A stretch of 7,710 nucleotides of DNA from MGR-bin208 sp043779285 (lineage in GTDB: Bacteria > Bacteroidota > Bacteroidia > Chitinophagales > Chitinophagaceae): positions 1 to 7,710 of the forward strand of contig JAYWEL010000223.1 in NCBI GenBank assembly GCA_043779285.1. Direction: 5' to 3'. Position numbers and translations under genes: made by a program. Shown piece by piece: positions 1 through 5,225 of this stretch; position 1 is the first letter of the stretch, and each line of letters opens with the position of its first letter. The notes beneath the pieces were generated by a model. The model worked only from the letters and a program-made list of their open reading frames with translations. It was not told the DNA's origin and did not search any database.

Positions 1-417
1 TTGAAAGGAAAAAAAGTATTGTTGGTGAATACAGCCAGTGCCTGCGGGTATACCGAACAATATGATGACTTACAAAAACTGCACGAAGAGTTTAAGGGCC
101 AATTAGTCATCATCGGATTTCCGGCTAATGATTTTAAGAAACAGGAGACGGGATCGGATGAAGAAATTGCAGCATTCTGCCGGTTGAATTTCGGAGTTAC
201 ATTTCCTTTAATGAAAAAGAGTTCTGTCATCCGGGGAGCTGATCAGAACAATGTTTTTCATTGGTTGTCCGATTCATCATTGAATGGATGGAATTATAAA
301 CAACCTTCCTGGAATTTTTGTAAATACCTGGTGAATGAAGAAGGGGTACTCACCAATTTCTTTTCTACTTCGGTACCACCATTCAGTGATGAAGTTATTG
401 CTGCAATAAAAAAATAA
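1..417 (+). CDS. Glutathione peroxidase family protein (thiol peroxidase), 5'-truncated by window edge
   Basis: Reduces hydrogen peroxide and organic hydroperoxides. Bacterial Cys-type members usually take electrons from thioredoxin rather than glutathione. The visible 138 residues start inside the first conserved strand. Residues 9-17 (VNTASACGY) carry the peroxidatic Cys15. GFPANDF (39-45) follows, then GSDEEIAAFC (51-60), where Cys60 sits at the usual resolving-Cys position, and GVTFP (65-69). WNF (104-106) supplies the catalytic Trp and Asn. The Gln normally found in FPCNQF is Asp44 here. The family is usually about 160 residues, so roughly 20-25 N-terminal residues lie left of the window. 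The TTG at base 1 is therefore most likely an internal Leu codon, not a start. No signal peptide can be judged. The gene ends 24 bases from the convergent dusB stop. The family call is secure; the electron donor is inferred. Confidence 0.9.
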   Translation: MKGKKVLLVNTASACGYTEQYDDLQKLHEEFKGQLVIIGFPANDFKKQETGSDEEIAAFCRLNFGVTFPLMKKSSVIRGADQNNVFHWLSDSSLNGWNYKQPSWNFCKYLVNEEGVLTNFFSTSVPPFSDEVIAAIKK

Positions 418-441
418 TATAATTTCTGAGGCAGGCTGTGG

Positions 442-1476
442 TTATCCACAACTGTATGCCATAGCATCCATACTTATTTTTCTTTTTTCAAACTGATAAC
501 CGGAATAAGTTTTTACTATTTCATCCAAGATCGAATCGATTTCCTCCACTCCCATGATAGTTACCAACTTTAAACGGTATTCTTTAATGTTGGGTATGCC
601 TTTCAGGTAATTGGTGTAGTGTCTGCGCATTTCATTGATGCCCGGTACCAAACCTTTCCACTCCACCGAACGATGAAGATGCAAACGAATGACTTCAATT
701 CGTTGTTCTATTGTAGGAGGATCGAGATGTTCGCCGGTTTGTAAAAAGTGTTTTATTTCTTTAAAAATCCAGGGATAACCAATAGCGGCACGGCCAATCA
801 TGATTCCGTCCACTCCATATCGATTTTTATATTCCAGGGTTTTTTCAGGCGTATCAATATCGCCATTTCCAAAAATGGGAATCTTAATCCGCGGGTTGTT
901 TTTTACTTTGGCTATCAATGTCCAGTCTGCTTCACCTTTGTATAATTGTGCCCTTGTTCTACCATGAATGGATAATGCTTTTATACCGGCGTCTTGTAAC
1001 CGTTCAGCTACTTCTTCGATATTCTTACTGTTTTCATCCCAGCCCAATCTTGTTTTTACTGTTACCGGCAATGACGTAGATCTCACAACAGCAGTAGTTA
1101 GTTTAATCATCATATCAACATCTTTCAGCACAGCCGCACCGGCTCCTTTCGATACCACTTTTTTTACGGGGCAGCCAAAATTGATATCCACCAGATCGGG
1201 TTGTACTGCATCCACAATTCTTGCACTCATGGCCATGGCTTCTTCATCGCCACCAAAAATTTGGATGCCGATTGGTTTTTCATAATCGAATATGTCGAGT
1301 TTTTGTTTGCTTTTTATGGCATCCCGTATCAAACCTTCTGAAGAGATGAATTCGGTAAACATCAAATCGGCGCCGTTTGTTTTACATACCGCCCGAAATG
1401 GAGGATCACTAACGTCTTCCATAGGCGCCAGTAAAAGCGGAAAATCAGGGAGCAATATATTGTCTATTTTAACCAT
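442..1476 (-). CDS. dusB: tRNA-dihydrouridine synthase, DusB/NifR3 type
   Basis: Cytosolic FMN enzyme that uses NADPH to reduce specific uridines in the tRNA D-loop to dihydrouridine. The 344 residues match the usual full length. The N-terminal TIM barrel opens with LLLAPMEDVSD (14-24), an FMN-binding signature. INFGCPVKKV (98-107) contains Cys102, the expected catalytic acid. VKTRLGW (140-146) and SIHGRT (169-174) provide the Lys and His that contact FMN and substrate. GNGDI (203-207) and DGIMIGRAAIGYPWIF (223-238) form the phosphate-binding end of the barrel. The C-terminal helical tRNA-binding domain covers about 245-330 and includes MRRHYTNYLKG (283-293). The ATG start lies 12 codons before APMED, as expected. 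The gene is divergent from the CPBP protease gene across a 102-base gap. I see no convincing -33/-7 pair for it there; the best box, TGATTTTG on the minus strand at 1514-1507, has one mismatch. DusB rather than another Dus paralogue is likely but not proven. Confidence 0.92.
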   Translation of the reverse strand: MVKIDNILLPDFPLLLAPMEDVSDPPFRAVCKTNGADLMFTEFISSEGLIRDAIKSKQKLDIFDYEKPIGIQIFGGDEEAMAMSARIVDAVQPDLVDINFGCPVKKVVSKGAGAAVLKDVDMMIKLTTAVVRSTSLPVTVKTRLGWDENSKNIEEVAERLQDAGIKALSIHGRTRAQLYKGEADWTLIAKVKNNPRIKIPIFGNGDIDTPEKTLEYKNRYGVDGIMIGRAAIGYPWIFKEIKHFLQTGEHLDPPTIEQRIEVIRLHLHRSVEWKGLVPGINEMRRHYTNYLKGIPNIKEYRLKLVTIMGVEEIDSILDEIVKTYSGYQFEKRKISMDAMAYSCG

Positions 1477-1533
1477 ATTTGTTTGGGTAGTTTAACCAAT
1501 AAACTTCAAAATCAACTTGCAATATTGAATGCC

Positions 1534-1541
1534 TATTTTTG
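1534..1541 (+). promoter_or_regulatory. Candidate Bacteroidota -7 box for the CPBP protease-cdsA unit
   Basis: TATTTTTG matches TAnnTTTG, the -7 consensus of the Bacteroidota primary sigma factor, and ends 37 bases before the ATG of the CPBP gene. No TTG lies 17-23 bases upstream; the nearest (1517-1519) leaves only 14. This is therefore a half-supported promoter. Transcription would start near 1548. Confidence 0.45.
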
Positions 1542-1578
1542 AGCAGCAAATTTACAACCTAAAAACGGACTTCACAGT

Positions 1579-2541
1579 ATGCATTCATATTTAAAAACAA
1601 GACCAGTATGGGTTCAGTTATTTTTATTGGTGGGATTGAGTTTCGGAATTTTCATGATCTTCAGTTTAATAGGCATCACGATATTAACCAAGATGACGGG
1701 TTTAAGTCTTACAGAAATCAGTAATACCTCCAATTGGAAAACGGAAGATTCGCGGTACATTGTTTTTGTTCGTGGCATGTTGCTGGTTCAGTTTCTGGGA
1801 TTGTTTTGTATTCCTTCTTTGTTATTCAGTTATTTTTCGGACCCCAATCCCCGTGAATATATCGGGTTGAAAAAACCGGGGAAGCTTGCATATTATCTGG
1901 TTGCAGCTGCTATATTGATTTTTGCATTGCCTATAGTTGAATGGTTAGGAACAATCAATCGGAATATCCCGTTCCCTGAAACGATTAGTAACTGGATGAA
2001 ACTGGGAGAAGATCAGGCTAACCAACAAATTCAATTCATGCTAACAAGGAAAGGCCTGCCAGATTTACTATTGAATCTTGTTTTTATTGCCGGCTTTGCG
2101 TCGATTGGTGAAGAACTTTTATTTAGAGGGATCATTCAACGACTGATCATTAAAGTTTCTAAAAACCCGATGACCGGGATTATTATTACTGCAATCGTTT
2201 TTTCGGCCATTCATTTTCAATTCTATGGTTTTTTCCCCAGATTTTTTTTGGGTGTTTTGTTAGGTATGATTTATTGGTATAGCGGTAGTTTATGGACAAC
2301 GATACTTGCACACTTTATTTACGATGCATTTTGGATAGTAATGAGCTATTTCAATCCGGCTTTGATCATGGATGAAACATCAACAATGTTTACGGTAAAC
2401 GGGTTTGTATTGCCTTTGCTGGTAAGTTTTACAGTTGTTGTTGCGTTGGTATGGTGGATGCAAAAAAAATCAGATGTGAGTTATGATAAAGTTTATGCCG
2501 GAGAAGATCCTGATAAAGATCATCCATCCGATTCAAACTAA
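1579..2541 (+). CDS. CPBP (CAAX/Abi) family intramembrane metalloprotease
   Basis: Polytopic inner-membrane protein of the family that includes Rce1-type CAAX proteases and bacterial Abi proteins. It is predicted to cut or bind substrates within the membrane. The three family motifs are all present: EELLFRG (178-184) gives EExxxR with Glu178, Glu179 and Arg183; FSAIH (208-212) gives FxxxH; HFIYD (245-249) gives HxxxD. The glutamates and histidines are the expected metal-site and catalytic residues, so the protein looks catalytically intact. Hydrophobic segments lie near 13-38, 62-86, 104-124, 163-176, 197-212, 219-235, 237-257 and 273-294. The tail (about 296-320) is polar and acidic, rich in Asp. 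The 320 residues are normal for longer Bacteroidota members. The stop is 20 bases before cdsA with no terminator between, so co-transcription is likely. The substrate cannot be told from sequence. Confidence 0.9.
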   Translation: MHSYLKTRPVWVQLFLLVGLSFGIFMIFSLIGITILTKMTGLSLTEISNTSNWKTEDSRYIVFVRGMLLVQFLGLFCIPSLLFSYFSDPNPREYIGLKKPGKLAYYLVAAAILIFALPIVEWLGTINRNIPFPETISNWMKLGEDQANQQIQFMLTRKGLPDLLLNLVFIAGFASIGEELLFRGIIQRLIIKVSKNPMTGIIITAIVFSAIHFQFYGFFPRFFLGVLLGMIYWYSGSLWTTILAHFIYDAFWIVMSYFNPALIMDETSTMFTVNGFVLPLLVSFTVVVALVWWMQKKSDVSYDKVYAGEDPDKDHPSDSN

Positions 2542-2561
2542 ATCTCTATTTTCATTGTTCA

Positions 2562-3437
2562 ATGGCATTCAATCTACAAACATTTAAAACCCGGACTTTA
2601 TCAGCCCTGATTTTTGCAGTGGTTATGATTTTCGGTTTGTTATGGAGCCACTGGACATTTTTTATTTTATTTACGGTCATTCATTTTGGGTGTTGGTTGG
2701 AATATCAGAAATTGATAGGATTAATTGATTCCGATTATGCTAAAATAACTCCATATCATAAATTCGGAGTGATGCTTGCAGGTTGCTGCATTTTACTTTA
2801 TTTTACCAACGACGCCTATCACATCTACGGGTTCAGGTTGCATGAAATGGGCTGGTGGCTTGGCTTTGTATCCATATTCGCCCTGCCAATTCTTGAATTA
2901 TTATTCAATAAAGAAATTCGTCCCAAAAACATAGGCTACTCATTTCTTGGATTGATATATATATCGCTGAGTTTTGGTTTAATGATTGATTTACGCAATG
3001 TTTATTTCAATCACTTAACATTGGGCGGATATGTAGATCTGGGATATATCATTCCGTTAGGGTTAATTTTTTCCATTTGGGCAAACGACAGTTTTGCTTA
3101 CCTCGTTGGATCCTTTATCGGCCGAACGCCTTTTTCCAAAATATCGCCGAAGAAAACATGGGAGGGAACAATTGGCGGCATCATTCTTTGTGTTTTGTTA
3201 ATGGCCTATCTGGGTTCTGCAGCCCGGTTCTTTACCTTGAAAGATTGGATAATCATCGCAACGATTGCTGCCGTTGCTGGTACGTTAGGTGATTTGTTGG
3301 AATCTAAATTGAAACGAATGGCCGGTGTAAAAGACAGTGGTTCTTTAATGCCCGGCCATGGAGGTTATTTAGATCGGTTCGATTCGCTGTTGATTGCCAT
3401 TCCATTTACCTGGATATATGTTTATTTTTTTATGTAA
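2562..3437 (+). CDS. cdsA: Phosphatidate cytidylyltransferase (CDP-diacylglycerol synthase)
   Basis: Integral membrane enzyme that makes CDP-diacylglycerol from phosphatidic acid and CTP, the branch point to all glycerophospholipids. The C-terminal CDP-DAG synthase signature is complete at residues 248-274: S248-K-L-K-R, then K257-D-S-G-S, PGHGG (264-268) and LDRFD (270-274), with the conserved metal-binding Asp residues. The other family block is WANDSFAY (173-180), followed by GRTPFSKISPKKTWEG (187-202). Multiple membrane segments are visible, for example near 12-27, 30-45, 67-82, 99-115, 125-142, 160-175, 205-220, 229-244 and 276-290. The 291 residues match the family. The ATG at 2562 has no Shine-Dalgarno sequence, as is normal in this phylum. 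The gene is downstream of the CPBP protease and upstream of psd, forming a phospholipid biosynthesis cluster. Confidence 0.96.
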   Translation: MAFNLQTFKTRTLSALIFAVVMIFGLLWSHWTFFILFTVIHFGCWLEYQKLIGLIDSDYAKITPYHKFGVMLAGCCILLYFTNDAYHIYGFRLHEMGWWLGFVSIFALPILELLFNKEIRPKNIGYSFLGLIYISLSFGLMIDLRNVYFNHLTLGGYVDLGYIIPLGLIFSIWANDSFAYLVGSFIGRTPFSKISPKKTWEGTIGGIILCVLLMAYLGSAARFFTLKDWIIIATIAAVAGTLGDLLESKLKRMAGVKDSGSLMPGHGGYLDRFDSLLIAIPFTWIYVYFFM

Positions 3438-3446
3438 TAAACTAAT

Positions 3447-3469
3447 ACAGCTAATATCCCCAAAGCTGT
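3447..3469 (+). other. Short inverted repeat between cdsA and psd (possible weak terminator)
   Basis: ACAGCT (3447-3452) and AGCTGT (3464-3469) can pair as a 6-bp stem around an 11-base loop. It is followed by an imperfect T-rich run (3469-3479). It lies 10 bases after the cdsA stop and directly upstream of the candidate psd -7 box. It could lessen read-through from cdsA, but the stem is short and the T-run broken, so this is a tentative call. Confidence 0.25.
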
Positions 3470-3479
3470 TTACTTTTCG

Positions 3480-3487
3480 TATTTTTG
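3480..3487 (+). promoter_or_regulatory. Candidate -7 box upstream of psd
   Basis: TATTTTTG is an exact TAnnTTTG match ending 18 bases before the psd ATG, giving a predicted leader of about a dozen bases. No TTG is found 17-23 bases upstream, so the -33 element is missing or degenerate. If real, it gives psd a transcript of its own in addition to read-through from cdsA. Confidence 0.4.
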
Positions 3488-3505
3488 ACCCTCAATTTTT
3501 TTTGA

Positions 3506-4162
3506 ATGACTATACATAAAGAAGGATATAAGAGTATTGCGATTGCTACATTGGGTTTTGTATTAATCAATCTGTGTTGCTTTTATTCGTTGAGTTTTGA
3601 CATGCCGGTATTATGCTGGATTATTTTCTTTGCAACTTTAGGATTATTGATTTTTGTTATTTCTTTTTTCCGGATACCAGATCGTAAAATGACCGAAGGT
3701 GAATCTGCTGTAGTTTCTCCTTGCGATGGGAAAGTAGTGGTGATTGAAGAAGTAATGGCCGATGAATATTTTACCGACAAGCGATTACAAATCTCCGTAT
3801 TTATGAGCCCTTTGAATGTACACGTAAACCGGAATCCGGTTTCCGGAGAAGTAATGTATAGTAAATATAATAAAGGAAAATACCTGGTTGCCTGGCATCC
3901 GAAGTCGTCAACCGAGAACGAAAGGCATTCGGTGGTTTATAAAACAAATGGTAAAGAGTTATTGGTAAAGCAAATAGCCGGTGCTGTTGCAAAGCGTATC
4001 GTTAATTACCTGCAACCCGGGCAGCATGTAAAGCAAAATGAGGAAATGGGATTCATTAAGTTTGGTTCAAGGGTTGACCTATTGCTTCCACTAGACACTA
4101 AGGTAAAAGTAAAGATTGGCGATGTGGTTCAGGGTGGCGTTACGGTATTAGGGGAAATTTAA
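3506..4162 (+). CDS. psd: Phosphatidylserine decarboxylase, short (type A) proenzyme
   Basis: Converts phosphatidylserine to phosphatidylethanolamine at the cytoplasmic face of the inner membrane, using a pyruvoyl cofactor made by self-cleavage. Two hydrophobic segments (about 11-31 and 34-55) anchor the N-terminus. The block FFRIPDRKMTEGE (54-66) leads to SPCDGKV (71-77) with the conserved Asp74. VFMSPLNVHVNRNP (98-111) carries His106. The cleavage site is IKFGSRVDLLLP (184-195): cutting between Gly187 and Ser188 would leave a long beta chain and a short alpha chain of about 31 residues whose Ser188 becomes the pyruvoyl group. The 218 residues fit the short PSD-A family, which lacks the longer N-terminal part of E. 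coli Psd. It follows cdsA by 68 bases. The phosphatidylserine synthase that should connect the two reactions is not in the window. Confidence 0.93.
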   Translation: MTIHKEGYKSIAIATLGFVLINLCCFYSLSFDMPVLCWIIFFATLGLLIFVISFFRIPDRKMTEGESAVVSPCDGKVVVIEEVMADEYFTDKRLQISVFMSPLNVHVNRNPVSGEVMYSKYNKGKYLVAWHPKSSTENERHSVVYKTNGKELLVKQIAGAVAKRIVNYLQPGQHVKQNEEMGFIKFGSRVDLLLPLDTKVKVKIGDVVQGGVTVLGEI

Positions 4163-4173
4163 CAATCGAAAAG

Positions 4174-4195
4174 CTTGCAATTTGTATATTGTAAG
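4174..4195 (+). other. Inverted repeat overlapping the promoter of the small exported peptide
   Basis: CTTGCAAT (4174-4181) and ATTGTAAG (4188-4195) are inverted copies, eight pairs including one G-T, around a 6-base centre. The left arm contains the -33 TTG and the right arm ends two bases before the -7 box. It could be an operator dyad or a hairpin at the end of the psd transcript. No T-run follows, which argues against a classical terminator. Confidence 0.35.
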
Positions 4196-4205
4196 ATTAT
4201 ATTTG
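4175..4205 (+). promoter_or_regulatory. Near-consensus Bacteroidota promoter for the 58-residue exported peptide
   Basis: A -33 TTG (4175-4177), a 20-base spacer and a -7 box TATATTTG (4198-4205) match the TTG-N17-23-TAnnTTTG consensus known from Bacteroidota primary-sigma promoters. Transcription would start near 4211, leaving a leader of about 22 bases that is almost entirely A and T. Such unstructured leaders go with efficient translation in this phylum. This is the only promoter in the window with both elements well placed. Confidence 0.65.
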
Positions 4206-4232
4206 AATTCTAAATTTTAAAACAAATTTTAT

Positions 4233-4409
4233 ATGAAAAAAATAATGATGTTATCTGCTGCAGTTGTACTTGTTGGCGGTTTAGCTTTTGCCAATGCAAA
4301 TGATGGTGGCGGTAAAAGAGGTAAAAAGAAAGCAAAGCAGGAGTGCAGCTCTGAAAAAAGTGCAGATAAAAAATCTTGCTGCGCAAAGAAAGAAGAAGTA
4401 AAAGCTTAA
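4233..4409 (+). CDS. Small exported Lys/Cys-rich peptide of unknown function (58 aa)
   Basis: I do not recognise a characterised family. The ATG at 4233 opens a 58-codon frame. Residues 1-20 form a clear Sec signal peptide: MKK, a hydrophobic core (MMLSAAVVLVGGL) and an AFA box before Asn21, fitting signal peptidase I cleavage. The first Cys is residue 38, so it is not a lipoprotein. The mature part would be 38 residues with 11 Lys, one Arg and six acidic residues (net about +6). It has a GGG stretch (25-27), a GKKKAK cluster (30-35) and three cysteines, Cys38 and the pair Cys49-Cys50. It is low in hydrophobic residues and likely disordered unless it binds metal or forms disulfides. A near-consensus promoter and an intrinsic terminator frame it as a one-gene transcript between psd and the HAD gene. 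The reading frame, signal peptide and flanking signals make it a real gene. A metal- or thiol-related role is only a guess. Confidence 0.8.
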   Translation: MKKIMMLSAAVVLVGGLAFANANDGGGKRGKKKAKQECSSEKSADKKSCCAKKEEVKA

Positions 4410-4417
4410 TCTTAATT

Positions 4418-4448
4418 AAAAGTCCTCCAAAAGGGCTTTTTTCTTTTT
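4418..4448 (+). terminator. Rho-independent terminator after the small exported peptide gene
   Basis: AAAAGTCC (4418-4425) pairs with GGGCTTTT (4433-4440), eight pairs with one G-T, around a 7-base loop. The T-run 4437-4448 is broken by a single C. It starts nine bases after the stop at 4409. Read on the minus strand the same stem is followed by only four Ts, so it may also slow transcription from the convergent HAD gene, whose stop is at 4458, but less efficiently. Confidence 0.75.
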
Positions 4449-4457
4449 ATGGATGGG

Positions 4458-5192
4458 TTAGAAAATCTGCTTTAGTTCATCGAGTGAAAAAATAGTATAG
4501 GTTGGTTTTATTTCTGTAACCTCGTTGGTATGATTCACAAAAACTTGGTCGATACCTGCATTGATGGCCCCCATGATATCTGCTTCAATATTGTCTCCAA
4601 TCATAATACTCTCCGTTAAGCTTGCAGCGGTTTTTGAAAAAGCATATTCAAATATTTCTTTATGCGGTTTCAGGCTGTTCGAAGCTTCAGAAGTTATTAC
4701 CTCGGTGAAATATGCCGTTAGGCCGGAGTGACGGAGCTTTTCATGTTGAATTTTTTCAAAGCCGTTAGTAATCAAGTGTAGGGTATAATTTTTTTCTTTT
4801 AAATAATCCAGGGTTTCAAGAGTGTGTGGAAATAGTTGATTTTGGGTAGGCAGTATTTCCAGAAACTGTACACTCATTTCATTAGCCAGGTTTTCATCGG
4901 CAATTTTAAAATCAAGCAAGGCCATACTCATCCGTTTTAGTCTCAGGTCTGCTTGCTTGATAAATCCGTTACGATATCGTTCCCACAGCATTTCGTTATA
5001 CCTGGAATAATTGGTATAAAATAAATCAAAGTCATCAATGCCTCTTTCACGCAGATTTTTTATTTCATAAAGTTCCAGCATACAAAATCTTGCATTGGTT
5101 TCAAAATCCCAGATAGTGTGGTCAAGATCAAAAAACAAGTGTTTATATTTGTCTTGGACCATAAGAGGATTGGCAGGCTTATTATTCATCAT
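4458..5192 (-). CDS. yjjG: HAD-superfamily hydrolase, YjjG-type (noncanonical pyrimidine nucleotidase)
   Basis: Cytosolic phosphatase of the HAD-IA class. YjjG enzymes dephosphorylate pyrimidine nucleoside monophosphates, including non-canonical ones, and so act in nucleotide-pool cleaning. All four HAD motifs are present: FFDLDHT (20-26) with nucleophile Asp22 and acid Asp24; LITNG (140-144); Lys175 in SLKPHKEIF (173-181); and MIGDNIEAD (197-205) with Asp200 and Asp205 for magnesium. The alpha-helical cap falls between about residues 33 and 125. The DHTIWDFETNA stretch (24-34) is close to the YjjG signature, so the subfamily call is good though substrate is inferred. The frame opens with Met-Met. 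Homologues normally start only a few residues before the first HAD strand, so Met11 (codon at 5162-5160) is a serious alternative start and the first ten residues may be untranslated. The gene is divergent from the SDR gene, with only 33 bases between the two annotated starts. Confidence 0.88.
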   Translation of the reverse strand: MMNNKPANPLMVQDKYKHLFFDLDHTIWDFETNARFCMLELYEIKNLRERGIDDFDLFYTNYSRYNEMLWERYRNGFIKQADLRLKRMSMALLDFKIADENLANEMSVQFLEILPTQNQLFPHTLETLDYLKEKNYTLHLITNGFEKIQHEKLRHSGLTAYFTEVITSEASNSLKPHKEIFEYAFSKTAASLTESIMIGDNIEADIMGAINAGIDQVFVNHTNEVTEIKPTYTIFSLDELKQIF

Positions 5193-5220
5193 TGGTCCGC
5201 AATTTACAGAACTAATATTT
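5192..5220 (+). promoter_or_regulatory. Possible weak promoter for the SDR gene in the 33-base divergent gap
   Basis: TTG (5192-5194), an 18-base spacer and TAATATTT (5213-5220) resemble TTG-N17-23-TAnnTTTG with the final G missing. Transcription would begin near the annotated ATG at 5226. Use of this element would imply an almost leaderless message or initiation at Met4 (5235). Confidence 0.25.
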
Positions 5221-5225
5221 TATAA

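Noticed and set aside
442..450. Replication origin suggested by a DnaA-box match
   Set aside because: Only one exact box is present, with no cluster, no AT-rich unwinding region and no dnaA/dnaN neighbours, so an origin is not supported.
748..1495. Three plus-strand open frames opposite dusB (748-945, 968-1285, 1292-1495)
   Set aside because: They lie wholly or almost wholly antisense to a full-length conserved enzyme, show no domain motifs, and are expected frame shadows.
1579..2541. Abortive-infection (phage defence) role for the CPBP/Abi protein
   Set aside because: The Abi label is a family name. The neighbours are housekeeping lipid genes with no defence or mobile-element genes, so there is no support for defence.
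3077..3292. 71-codon plus-strand frame inside cdsA
   Set aside because: It overlaps the conserved CdsA core in another frame and its translation has no recognisable features.
3583..3992. Two minus-strand frames opposite psd (3583-3780, 3801-3992)
   Set aside because: They are antisense to the conserved decarboxylase, have no start context or motifs, and have no neighbouring signals.
4233..4409. Bacteriocin, toxin or lipoprotein interpretation of the small exported peptide
   Set aside because: No immunity or export gene is adjacent, no double-glycine leader is seen, and no Cys follows the signal peptide as a lipobox would need.
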